From assembly GCA_021820645.1 (NCBI GenBank), contig JAKADJ010000037.1, forward strand, positions 1 through 13,215: a stretch of 13,215 nt of DNA, in the 5' to 3' direction. The translations under genes were made by a program, and so were the position numbers. Positions 6,272 through 13,215 of the stretch are shown one piece after another. The notes under the pieces are model-generated. The model saw only the letters and a list, made by a program, of their open reading frames with translations, was not told the origin of the DNA and searched no databases. How positions within the stretch are numbered: the first letter of the stretch is position 1; every line of letters begins with the position of its first letter. The DNA comes from Bacillota bacterium. Its GTDB lineage: Bacteria > Bacillota_E > Sulfobacillia > Sulfobacillales > Sulfobacillaceae.

Positions 6272-7194
6272 GACAACCCTCCCTTCGGTATCATTCGGCC
6301 TCCAGCTTGATAGACGCGCGAGGGCACCGGATGTCCTAGCCGTTCAACGAGTTGGCCCGTGGTCGCAATCAGACGTTCCAAATTTACCCCGGTACGCACT
6401 CCCATCGACTCCAAGAGATAAACGGCATCATCGGTAGCCAGATTCCCCCCTGCCCCAGGGGAGAACGGAGAGCCGCCAATGCCCCCCAAAGCCGTTTCAA
6501 AACGGGAGGCCCCAGCCGTAAGGGCCGCGATTAAGTTCGCCAAAGCCGTGCCGCGATTGTCGTGAAAATGCAAGCCGAGCCGGATGTCCGGTAGCATTGC
6601 CATGAATCGGTGCACCAAATCAAAAACTTGACGCGGATGGGCTACCCCTACCGTGTCTCCCAACGTAATTTCCGTGATGCCCAACTCGACGAGCCGGGTC
6701 GCCAGCTCAATCACATTTTTTTCTGGCACGACGCCTTCATACGGACATCCGAATGCCGTCACAATCACTGCCGACACATGAATTTTCCCCGCTACCCGCT
6801 CCATAATGCCCCGAAACCCAGCCAAAGAATCTTCGATCGACCGATGGACGTTCTTCATGTTGTGGGTAGCGCTGGCCGACAAAAAGACGGTCATTTCATC
6901 GGGAGAGGTGGTCAGTGCACGTTCCGCCCCTTTAAGATTGGGCACTAAAACCGAATAGGTGGTCCCAGGTCGGCGGGTAATCCCCGCCATCACCGCTTCG
7001 GCATCCGCCATCTGCGGCAGCCACTCCGGACTGACAAATGAGGTCACCTCAATGCGTGGTAATCCGGATTGAGACAATTGGTCTACCAGTTGAATCTTAT
7101 ACGCGGTATCCATGACCACCGGCTCGGCCTGCAGCCCATCACGAGGACCCACTTCCCTTAGAGAGACGGCCTCTGGATAATCCCAGTATTCCAT
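6268..7194 (-). CDS. hydroxymethylglutaryl-CoA lyase (YngG/LiuE type)
   Basis: This 308-residue TIM-barrel enzyme of the DRE metallolyase group would split HMG-CoA to acetyl-CoA and acetoacetate. REVGPRDGLQ near the N terminus supplies the catalytic Arg18 and metal ligand Asp19. GLHFHDNRGTAL supplies metal ligands His209 and His211. EVTSFVSPEWLPQMAD is also typical of HMG-CoA lyase. In the flexible catalytic loop the family has GGCPYAPGASGN; here it reads GGSPFSPGAGGN, so the active-site Cys is Ser242 (TCT, 6471-6469). ATG at 7194 is chosen because GGGAGGG precedes it by six bases; a TTG lies directly before it. The ORF follows the carboxyltransferase by 32 bases. The Cys-to-Ser change makes its activity or exact substrate less certain than the fold. 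Confidence 0.85.
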   Translation of the reverse strand: MEYWDYPEAVSLREVGPRDGLQAEPVVMDTAYKIQLVDQLSQSGLPRIEVTSFVSPEWLPQMADAEAVMAGITRRPGTTYSVLVPNLKGAERALTTSPDEMTVFLSASATHNMKNVHRSIEDSLAGFRGIMERVAGKIHVSAVIVTAFGCPYEGVVPEKNVIELATRLVELGITEITLGDTVGVAHPRQVFDLVHRFMAMLPDIRLGLHFHDNRGTALANLIAALTAGASRFETALGGIGGSPFSPGAGGNLATDDAVYLLESMGVRTGVNLERLIATTGQLVERLGHPVPSRVYQAGGRMIPKGGLS

Positions 7195-7226
7195 CAAAAT
7201 CCCTCCCTCACCGATATCGAAGATTT

Positions 7227-8744
7227 CTAAACCGGGGTCACTGGATGGCGCCGGTCACTAAATTCTCGGCGTTTGTCGCGATATAACCGGAACCGTTGAA
7301 CCAGCTCGTCACGCAATTGACTGGGTTCCACCACCTCATCGACCACCAATTCCGAGGCCAACCGCAATAGATCGATATCTTCCCGGTATTCTCGCTCTTT
7401 TTCCTGGATATAGGCACGGCGAGCATCGCCTTCCAATTCGTGAATCTTATTGTAGTACACAGCATTAACCGCAGCTTCCGGTCCCATCACCGCTATTTGC
7501 GCTGATGGCAAGGCAATCGTCACGTCACTCCCAAAGGCGGGTCCCGCCATGGCATAGAGTCCTGCCCCGTAGGCTTTGCGGACCACGACACTAATTTTTG
7601 GGACCGTGGCCTCACTCACCGCGGCGATGTATTTCGCGCCATGGCGAATAATGCCATCCCGCTCTACCTTGGTCCCAATCATAAATCCCGGGACATCGGC
7701 AAGAAACAGGAGGGGAATGTTAAACGCGTCACAGAGGTTGATGAAACGTGCCGCCTTATCTGCCGAGTCGCCGAACAGGACGCCGCCCTTCACTTTTGAT
7801 TGGTTGGCTACAATCCCAATTGGCCGCCCATCGAGATGGGCCAATCCGACAATGATTTCTTGGGCAAAAAGCGGCTTAATCGGAAACCAACTGTCTTCGT
7901 CCACTAATCCCAAAATAACCCGATGCATGTCAAAGGGAACGTTTTGATTTTCCGGGATTAGCCGATCCCATGCCACCTCTGGAGCCAACCGAGCCGGCAT
8001 TGGAGCAGGATGCACCCTAAAATTGTTTGGCATGTAGCGGAAATACTGGAGACCCATTCGAATGGCTTCCTCCTCATGGGTCGCCAGCAAATCACCGAGG
8101 CCACTGACGGTGCAATGCATGCGAGCTCCACCCATTTCCTCCAAACTCACCTTTTCTCCGATCACCATTTCCGCCATACGTGGGGACCCTAAATACATCG
8201 ACGCGTTGTGATCCACCATCACGACCAGATCACAAAATGCAGGAATATAAGCCCCCCCAGCGGCAGAAGGTCCAAATAACAAGCATATTTGGGGAACTTT
8301 TCCCGAAAGCCGCACCTCATTATAAAAAATACGTCCCGCTCCGCGGCGACCAGGAAACATCTCAATCTGATCCGTAATCCGGGCACCAGCAGAATCCACC
8401 AAATAGAAAATCGGACATTCCAATTGCATGGCCTTTTCCTGGATACGTAAGATCTTTTCGACAGTGCGAGAACCCCAGGATCCAGCCTTGACGGTGGGAT
8501 CGTTAGCCATCACCACCACGGTTCTTCCATCAATAGTTCCGGTGACAGTGACCACCCCGTCCGCCGGCAATCCCCCATCTAGGGCGTTCGCCAAGAGCCC
8601 ATCTTCCACGTAACCGGGATCCAATAAGAGTTCTAATCGACGCCGCACGGACAACTTCTTGTCTTCCACCAATTTTTGATGATACTTCTCTGGACCACCC
8701 TGAGCCGCTTTGTGTCGATGTTGCCGTAAGTCTTCCGCTTTCAC
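7227..8744 (-). CDS. acyl-CoA carboxyltransferase (beta) subunit, probable methylcrotonyl-CoA carboxylase
   Basis: This 505-residue protein is the carboxyltransferase that moves CO2 from biotin to an acyl-CoA. Two crotonase-like halves are visible. The N half has DSAGARITDQ (117-126), FPGRRGAGRIFYN (130-142) and the oxyanion segment FGPSAAGGAYIPAF (157-170). The C half has KGGVLFGDSADKAARF (319-334), DVPGFMIGTKVE (350-361), and RKAYGAGLYAMAGPAF (389-404). The ITDQxxMFPGRRGAG pattern is that of the YngE/MCC-beta group, which fits 3-methylcrotonyl-CoA. Propionyl-CoA or geranyl-CoA cannot be excluded. It starts at GTG 8744 with AAGGGGG upstream, 24 bases after the biotin carrier gene. No biotin carboxylase gene is in the operon, so that subunit must be encoded elsewhere. 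Confidence 0.92.
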   Translation of the reverse strand: MKAEDLRQHRHKAAQGGPEKYHQKLVEDKKLSVRRRLELLLDPGYVEDGLLANALDGGLPADGVVTVTGTIDGRTVVVMANDPTVKAGSWGSRTVEKILRIQEKAMQLECPIFYLVDSAGARITDQIEMFPGRRGAGRIFYNEVRLSGKVPQICLLFGPSAAGGAYIPAFCDLVVMVDHNASMYLGSPRMAEMVIGEKVSLEEMGGARMHCTVSGLGDLLATHEEEAIRMGLQYFRYMPNNFRVHPAPMPARLAPEVAWDRLIPENQNVPFDMHRVILGLVDEDSWFPIKPLFAQEIIVGLAHLDGRPIGIVANQSKVKGGVLFGDSADKAARFINLCDAFNIPLLFLADVPGFMIGTKVERDGIIRHGAKYIAAVSEATVPKISVVVRKAYGAGLYAMAGPAFGSDVTIALPSAQIAVMGPEAAVNAVYYNKIHELEGDARRAYIQEKEREYREDIDLLRLASELVVDEVVEPSQLRDELVQRFRLYRDKRREFSDRRHPVTPV

Positions 8745-8768
8745 CGCCGAACCCCCTTATCTCTTTTC

Positions 8769-8987
8769 CTATGCGTCGACGACAATGACCAGGGGATCTC
8801 CATCATTCACAAAATCCCCTTCTTTGACGATGACTTCTTGCACAATGCCTTGGACTTCGGATTCCATCGGGATTTCCATTTTCATCGATTCTAAACGGAC
8901 CACTTCCTGTCCGACCGCCACCGTGTCGCCGGGTTTTACCAATACTTTAAACACCACACCTGCCAAACTCGCCACTATACTCGTCAT
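8769..8987 (-). CDS. stand-alone biotinyl (biotin/lipoyl attachment) carrier protein
   Basis: This 72-residue protein is a single biotinyl domain, like Bacillus YngHB. The modification site is Lys36 in ESMKMEI, with Met on both sides as expected for biotin. Conserved turns VKPGDTVAVGQ (17-27) and VKEGDFVNDGDPL complete the hammerhead fold. It carries carboxybiotin between a biotin carboxylase and the carboxyltransferase encoded next. ATG at 8987 is preceded by AGGAGG, which lies within the last codons of the upstream 229-aa gene; the stop of that gene is three bases before this ATG. Coupled translation of the two is likely. Confidence 0.93.
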   Translation of the reverse strand: MTSIVASLAGVVFKVLVKPGDTVAVGQEVVRLESMKMEIPMESEVQGIVQEVIVKEGDFVNDGDPLVIVVDA

Positions 8988-8990
8988 CGA

Positions 8991-9680
8991 CTAAAGCCTC
9001 CTGTTCTCATATCGCATTCCCACAAAAAACCAGCCTTCGGGGGCCAACACCGGTTCAAAAAACGCTCCACGACGAATCCCCATCGGTAACTGCTCGCCGC
9101 GGTAGCGCCCACCTTGTTCACCAACCAGGCCCAAAGCCCATTCTGCGGCGCCATCAATGCAACGCACCACTGGCCCCAAGATCTGTGGATGTAGTCCAAC
9201 GATAGCGCTCCCATCAGAGATCGCCCACAACCCGTCCCAAGGCGAGGCACATGGATAAAACACTTGGGTTCCCTGAGCCCCCGGGAGTCCATTAAGCCAG
9301 GACGCCCAGTTGGGCATTCCATTGACCCATCGCATATTCCAGGTCTTCCACGCTAAGGCAGCCTGGAAGACTCCCCGATGAGAAAACACCCAATCCCATC
9401 CGGCAAATGAAATCTGCAACGCGGGATCTCCCGGATCGGGCAGCTTCCCCTTTTCGATTCCTTGAGGCTCGACGAGGTCCCTGTCCTCATAGGAATCCTG
9501 GTCACGTAGCCGAATCGAGCCACCATGATTCCAAATCGCATAACGGTCCGCCCACCGAAGCGGGCACCGGATCCCGGTGTCCCGGGCGATCGCATCGGGC
9601 CAGAGGCCGCCCCGATATCGTGCGGCGTCCCATTGCGGATACCCACCCGTCACTGCCTCATGGCAGAGCGTCGGCCGCAT
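8991..9680 (-). CDS. unrecognised Trp-rich 229-aa protein in the acyl-CoA carboxylase operon
   Basis: I do not recognise this gene. Its ATG shares one base with the TGA of the acyl-CoA dehydrogenase gene (TGATG). Its last codons contain the AGGAGG of the biotin carrier gene, so it fills the space exactly and is very probably translated. The 229-residue product has about 15 Trp (FAGWDWVFSHRG, LAWKTWNMRWVNG, PNWASWLNG), no membrane segment and no signal peptide. A Gly-rich second half contains SDGSAIVGLHPQILGP (about 154-169), DGAAEWALGLVGEQGGRYRG and a C-terminal FFEPVLAPEGWFFVGMRYE. It has no ATP-grasp motif, so it is not the missing biotin carboxylase. Position just before the carrier corresponds to the BT linker domain of MCC/PCC alpha subunits, but I see no sequence match to BT. 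A role with the carboxylase is inference only. Confidence 0.7.
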   Translation of the reverse strand: MRPTLCHEAVTGGYPQWDAARYRGGLWPDAIARDTGIRCPLRWADRYAIWNHGGSIRLRDQDSYEDRDLVEPQGIEKGKLPDPGDPALQISFAGWDWVFSHRGVFQAALAWKTWNMRWVNGMPNWASWLNGLPGAQGTQVFYPCASPWDGLWAISDGSAIVGLHPQILGPVVRCIDGAAEWALGLVGEQGGRYRGEQLPMGIRRGAFFEPVLAPEGWFFVGMRYENRRL

Positions 9681-10825
9681 CAGGAATTTTGGTCCTGGAG
9701 CAAATAGCGCGCAATCACCATCCGCTGAATTTCCGAGGTCCCCTCGCCAATCACTAACAATTTGGCATCGCGCATGTAGCGTTCCACCGCAAAATCGTGC
9801 ATATAGCCCGCACCACCATGAATTTGCACCGCTTCAGACGATGCCCGCATCGCCACCTCCGACGCATAAAGCTTAGCCATCGCAGCTTCCTTGGCGTAGG
9901 GTCGATGTTGATCTTTGAGCCACGCGGCTTTATGTACCATGGTCCGAGCCAATTCCACTTCCATCGCCATCTCAGCCAATTTGAATTGAATAGCTTGGAA
10001 CTCACTCAAAGCTTTCCCAAATTGACGCCGTTGAGTGGCGTAGGCCAGCGAGGCCTGGAGTGAAGCTTCAGCCACCCCCACCGACAGCGCACCAATGCTA
10101 ATCCGACCGCCATCTAAAATATCCAGGAACTGATGAAACCCCTTGTCCTCTTCCCCTAACCGATATTCAGCGGGGATGACCACATCGTCAAAGTGGATTT
10201 CACAGGTTTCACTCGAACGCATCCCCATTTTCTTATAGTCACACCGCACACTCACTCCAGGGATGTCACGGGGTACGATAAAGGAAGAAATTTTCCGGGA
10301 TGCGGGATCAGTGCGCGCCGTCGCCACAATATACCCCGCATGTCCGGCATTGGTAATGAAAATCTTGGTCCCATTCAAACGGTACTGGCTGCCGTCTCGG
10401 ATCGCCCGCGTTTGCGTGCCGCCGGCATCCGAGCCCGCCTCCGGCTCCGTCAGCCCAAAAGCCGCCAAATAGACGCCCTTGATCGCCTTTTCCAGGAACT
10501 GGCGCTTTTGTTGATCGGAACCAAAATTATAGAGTGGTGAGCAGCCAAGTGACACATGGGCCGCAAATCCCAGTCCTAAAGACGCGTCGACCCGCCCGAT
10601 CTCCTCCACTGCCAATGCGTAGCTCATGGTATTGGCCCCGCTACCGCCCCATTCTTCCGCAAATGGAATCCCAAAAAATCCCAAAGATCCCATCTGTTGC
10701 ATGATATCGAACGGAACTTCGCCGGTCTCATCTCGTTCTGATGCGCGCGGCGCCACGACCCCTTGCGCAAAGTCTCGTACGGCATCGCGAATCATTACTT
10801 CTTCTGGTGTCAAATCAAAGTGCAA
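9680..10825 (-). CDS. acyl-CoA dehydrogenase (branched/short-chain type)
   Basis: This 381-residue FAD enzyme oxidises acyl-CoA to 2-enoyl-CoA and passes electrons to ETF. Family signatures include FGLTEPEAGSDAGG (about 123-136), the FAD-binding FITNAGHAGY, and FQAIQFKLAEMAMEVELAR. Near the C terminus QIHGGAGYMHDFAVERYMRD and GEGTSEIQRMVIARYL follow. The catalytic base is in the GEGTSEIQ motif (Glu361), the position used by short- and medium-chain and short/branched-chain enzymes. In true isovaleryl-CoA dehydrogenase this position is Gly or Ala. The operon suggests isovaleryl-CoA as substrate, but this residue leaves 2-methylbutyryl-, isobutyryl- or butyryl-CoA open. It begins at TTG 10825, with GGAGG eight bases upstream, and is first in the operon. 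I saw no clear promoter upstream on this strand. Confidence 0.93.
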   Translation of the reverse strand: MHFDLTPEEVMIRDAVRDFAQGVVAPRASERDETGEVPFDIMQQMGSLGFFGIPFAEEWGGSGANTMSYALAVEEIGRVDASLGLGFAAHVSLGCSPLYNFGSDQQKRQFLEKAIKGVYLAAFGLTEPEAGSDAGGTQTRAIRDGSQYRLNGTKIFITNAGHAGYIVATARTDPASRKISSFIVPRDIPGVSVRCDYKKMGMRSSETCEIHFDDVVIPAEYRLGEEDKGFHQFLDILDGGRISIGALSVGVAEASLQASLAYATQRRQFGKALSEFQAIQFKLAEMAMEVELARTMVHKAAWLKDQHRPYAKEAAMAKLYASEVAMRASSEAVQIHGGAGYMHDFAVERYMRDAKLLVIGEGTSEIQRMVIARYLLQDQNS

Positions 10826-10871
10826 CCCTATCGCCTCCCTCCCTATTCTATCGTTTTTATGACCAATCCTC

Positions 10872-10877
10872 TATAAT
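10872..10877 (+). promoter_or_regulatory. panB -10 box in the divergent liu-like/pan intergenic region
   Basis: A perfect TATAAT lies 19 bases before the panB ATG, with AAGGAGG between. No good -35 stands at the expected distance (TATCGT at 17 bases), so activation or a weak promoter is likely. The transcript leader would be about 12-14 bases. The whole divergent gap is only 71 bases. Confidence 0.45.
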
Positions 10878-10896
10878 CGAACCGAAGGAGGACATC

Positions 10897-11742
10897 ATGC
10901 CTAAACTTACGGTTCCTGAACTCATTGCCTTAAAGGGCCATCGGCCCATATCCTGGATGACCGCCTACGACTATACCCAGGCTCAATTGGTGGAGGCGGC
11001 CGGAATCGACGTCATCTTGGTAGGGGATTCTCTTGGCATGACCACTTTAGGTTTTAATACCACGTTACCGGTGACCATGGATCATATGGTACACCACAGC
11101 GCAGCAGTGCGCCGCGGCGCCCCTCATACCATGATGATTGTAGACTTACCATTTCTTAGCTTTACGACCCCCGCCGATGCGATCCGCCATAGTGGGCGCC
11201 TAGTCCAAGAGTCTCAAGCTGACGGAGTCAAAATCGAAGGTGGCGCCGCTCTGATTCCGGTCGTCGAAGCGTTGGTGCGAGAAAGTATCCCGGTCGTGGG
11301 ACATCTCGGTCTCACCCCACAAAGTGTCCATCGCATGGGTGGGTACAAAGTCCAAGCGCGTTCCGCCCACACCATCCATCAATTGTTAGATGATGCGAAG
11401 CGTCTCACGGATGCCGGAGTCGCCGCCATTGTGCTAGAGGGCATACCGGATCGAGTAGCCACCTACGTGACGGACGCCATATCCATTCCTACGATTGGGA
11501 TTGGTGCCGGTGCGGGCTGTGATGGCCAAGTCTTGGTGTTTCATGATTGTCTGGGGCTTTCGTCCGGCTATCCCAAATTTGCTCGACCGTTTGCTGATCT
11601 TCGCACGACCATCGTGGATGGACTCACCAAATTTCGCGAACAGGTCGAGGCACGAACATTCCCCAACGACCAAGAGAGCTATCATGTCACGGATCGCGAA
11701 TGGGACCACTTTATGTCGCTGACCGACGACCACACCTCGTGA
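10897..11742 (+). CDS. panB: 3-methyl-2-oxobutanoate hydroxymethyltransferase (ketopantoate hydroxymethyltransferase)
   Basis: PanB adds a hydroxymethyl group from 5,10-methylene-tetrahydrofolate to 2-oxoisovalerate, giving ketopantoate, the first committed step to pantothenate and CoA. The 281-residue protein matches the normal length. Visible active-site elements are VGDSLGM with metal ligand Asp44, VDLPF with Asp83, KIEGG with Lys112 and Glu114, GHLGLTPQ (135-142), GGYKVQ and the catalytic Glu181 in VLEGIP. These numbers nearly coincide with the E. coli enzyme. ATG at 10897 is chosen for GAAGGAGG upstream; longer in-frame starts run back into the opposite-strand gene. Its stop overlaps the panE start, so the two form one unit. 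Confidence 0.96.
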   Translation: MPKLTVPELIALKGHRPISWMTAYDYTQAQLVEAAGIDVILVGDSLGMTTLGFNTTLPVTMDHMVHHSAAVRRGAPHTMMIVDLPFLSFTTPADAIRHSGRLVQESQADGVKIEGGAALIPVVEALVRESIPVVGHLGLTPQSVHRMGGYKVQARSAHTIHQLLDDAKRLTDAGVAAIVLEGIPDRVATYVTDAISIPTIGIGAGAGCDGQVLVFHDCLGLSSGYPKFARPFADLRTTIVDGLTKFREQVEARTFPNDQESYHVTDREWDHFMSLTDDHTS

Positions 11743-12647
11743 ATCTTGTGATTTTGGGAACCGGCGCCCTTGCCCGTTTATGCTACGCTAGATTTTATAC
11801 AGATACTCCAGTGATGGTGGGCCGCTACTTTGGCCCTTTCAGTGTCGTAGACCAGGGTGGTGAGACAAGGATTTACCACCCTCACTGGATATCGTGGCAG
11901 GACGAGCCCCCAAACCAACCAGAAATTGTGTTGGTAGCCGTCAAGTGGTCTGCCATGGCCTCGGTGCGCGGCTGGCTTCAACGATGGGGGGGCGATGCCC
12001 TCGTGGTATCACTTCTCAACGGAATGGGGCAAGAATCCGCGCTAATCCCTCCACTAGATCCTAACCAGTTAAGCATCGCGAGTACGACAGATGCCGTATC
12101 GCGCCAAGACTCCCCCAAGAGCCAACTATGGCAGACAACGATCACTCATCACGGCGAGACCTACCTAGCAGAGACTGGTCACCGCCATGAAACACGGTTG
12201 ATCGCCAAGGCCCATTCCCTCAATCTTCTGTGGCAGTGGGAAGACCCCCTCAGCATAGAACGACGCCGATGGTTTAAGCTTATTGCCAATAGCGTCATCA
12301 ATCCGCTTTCGGCATTGGCAGCACGCACCAACGGCGAAATTCTTCAGATGCCTTTGTGGCGTCTGGCGAGCCCGTTGGTCCAAGAAGCCGAAATGGTGGC
12401 ACGGCACGCCGGGATCGAGATCTCCCATAGCCTGCCGGCTATCGAAGAGTTAGCCCGAAACACGCAACACAATCGCTCTTCCATGTTACAAGATGTCTTA
12501 GTGAACATCCCTACGGAAGTCGATGCGATTACCGGATACATTATTGCACAAGCTCAGCAGTATGGACTGGCCGTACCCACGCATCAAGCGATCTATGAAC
12601 TAGTATCGCATTTGGATCGGGTGAATGACACCCCAATTCAGCCCTAG
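11739..12647 (+). CDS. panE: 2-dehydropantoate 2-reductase (ketopantoate reductase)
   Basis: PanE reduces ketopantoate to pantoate with NADPH, the step after PanB. The 302-residue protein opens with a Rossmann motif, VILGTGALA (4-12). LLNGMGQ (92-98) follows, then the catalytic Lys180 in KLIANSVINPLSA with Asn184. The C-terminal domain has SSMLQDV and TEVDAITGYI, as in other KPR proteins. Overall length is standard. The GTG start overlaps the panB stop (GTGA) and has no ribosome site of its own, so translation depends on panB. panC and panD, needed to finish pantothenate, do not follow; the next stretch is a decayed region on the other strand. No clear terminator is visible after the stop. 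Confidence 0.92.
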   Translation: MNLVILGTGALARLCYARFYTDTPVMVGRYFGPFSVVDQGGETRIYHPHWISWQDEPPNQPEIVLVAVKWSAMASVRGWLQRWGGDALVVSLLNGMGQESALIPPLDPNQLSIASTTDAVSRQDSPKSQLWQTTITHHGETYLAETGHRHETRLIAKAHSLNLLWQWEDPLSIERRRWFKLIANSVINPLSALAARTNGEILQMPLWRLASPLVQEAEMVARHAGIEISHSLPAIEELARNTQHNRSSMLQDVLVNIPTEVDAITGYIIAQAQQYGLAVPTHQAIYELVSHLDRVNDTPIQP

Positions 12648-12659
12648 CCTATCCCCGTC

Positions 12660-13215
12660 GAGGCTCTTCGGTCCGACGTCGCAACGCCTCCGGTTAACAT
12701 CAAAGGTTATACCCACCCTAAGCTCATCATCTATCTTCAGCCCTGGGAGGCGAACCAAATGCGGATGCTTTGGCGGTCTTGGGGAATCTTCGGGTGCCTC
12801 GGCCCCCTCCCATTGGATGGTGAACTATCCTGCCAAGCACGTCGTGTCCTTCACGATCATCGTCGATGCCTCACCTAAAGGGTCCACTTTAGATCAGACA
12901 CGATATGGCCAGCTTTGGTTTCAGGTTCCGGTCGGCGACACCATGATGATTTTTTGGCAATCACGATACCACCCATCGGCACTCGTTAGCCTTAGTCAGC
13001 GCTGTTAAAAAACGATCGGAGTCTTTCGGGGTCCCCTCTATCAGGGCATCAAAGCGTCGGACCATTCCAGTTTCCGTTTGATTCCATACCGCATCGATAC
13101 GTACAGACTGGCCAGCCTGGTACCGGGTGACCGTTGCCAAGGTCTTAGGATTTCCCTACATATCGGTCCCAAAAACATCGCGCCTAGCACTCACATCGCC
13201 CCACCCGCAAGCCGA
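12660..13215 (-). pseudogene. probable decayed gene, product not recognised
   Basis: No intact gene fits this 560-base stretch. On the minus strand one frame is protein-like from the right edge to about 12990. It contains SARRDVFGTD, then GNPKTLATVTRYQAGQSVR, VRRFDALIEGTPKDSDRFL, and is broken by TAG at 13158-13156. Near 12985-13000 the protein-like reading moves to another frame, which continues SADGWYRDCQKIIMVSPTG, SKVDPLGEASTMIVKD, FTIQWEGAEAPEDSPRPPK and LPGLKIDDELRVGITFDVN down to about 12675. That frame is interrupted by TGA at 12923-12921 and 12896-12894 and TAG at 12827-12825. A possible start is GTG at 13194 after GGGTGGGG, but the frame is open to the edge. I infer an old gene inactivated by several mutations; sequencing error could explain the frame change but hardly four stops. 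Confidence 0.4.

Noticed and set aside
8991..9680. Assignment of the 229-aa protein as a BT domain or as a PxpC/KipA-like (AHS) protein
   Set aside because: Position suggests BT, and a few Gly-rich stretches vaguely recall AHS proteins, but no specific motif matched. I left it unnamed.
9407..9757. Plus-strand ORFs opposite the 229-aa gene
   Set aside because: Pro/His/Arg-rich shadow composition and no link to neighbours, whereas the minus-strand gene is coupled at both ends.
10741..10896. Longer panB reading frame starting inside the acyl-CoA dehydrogenase gene
   Set aside because: The extra residues are antisense to the dehydrogenase start, and AAGGAGG plus family length fix the start at 10897.
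12625..13008. Plus-strand ORF of 127 codons downstream of panE
   Set aside because: It starts inside panE, has no ribosome site, and its first half is Ser/Pro-rich in the manner of an antisense shadow. The minus-strand reading looks more protein-like. The second half (from about 12813) is the only part that gives doubt.

Overview
The window looks like chromosome of an acidophilic or thermophilic Firmicute of the Sulfobacillus type. This is an inference from gene content: a Bacillus yng-like acyl-CoA degradation operon sits beside an ImuB/DnaE translesion cassette more usual in Actinobacteria, with strong GGAGG ribosome sites and frequent GTG/TTG starts. No rRNA, tRNA, CRISPR array or insertion sequence was seen.

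Layout. (1) Positions 1-1833, minus strand: a DNA-damage mutagenesis operon, imuB -> DUF6504 gene -> a 52-residue ORF -> dnaE (only its first 109 codons lie in the window). It has a TTGAAT/TATAAT promoter with a LexA (DinR)-like box across the transcription and translation start. (2) 1903-2477, plus strand: a single small four-helix membrane protein with its own promoter and a strong hairpin terminator. (3) 2541-5206, minus strand: acs (acetyl-CoA synthetase) followed by satP (acetate transporter), with AGAAC/GTTCT repeats upstream of acs. (4) 5498-10825, minus strand: a compact six-gene operon for branched-chain acyl-CoA (probably leucine/isovalerate) breakdown: acyl-CoA dehydrogenase -> unrecognised 229-aa protein -> 72-aa biotinyl carrier -> carboxyltransferase -> HMG-CoA lyase -> enoyl-CoA hydratase. 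(5) 10897-12647, plus strand, divergent: panB and panE of pantothenate synthesis. (6) About 12660-13215, minus strand: what appears to be a decayed gene.

How it fits together. Region 4 would turn isovaleryl-CoA into acetyl-CoA plus acetoacetate, and region 3 imports acetate and activates it to acetyl-CoA, so 2.5-10.8 kb is largely an acetyl-CoA supply block. PanB/PanE make pantoate, the precursor of the CoA these enzymes use. The carboxylase set lacks its biotin carboxylase, and the unknown 229-aa gene lies just upstream of the biotin carrier.

Points most worth a second look: the 229-aa gene, the missing biotin carboxylase, the Cys-to-Ser change at the HMG-CoA lyase active-site loop, the LexA-like box and 52-aa ORF of the mutagenesis operon, and the decayed gene at the right edge.
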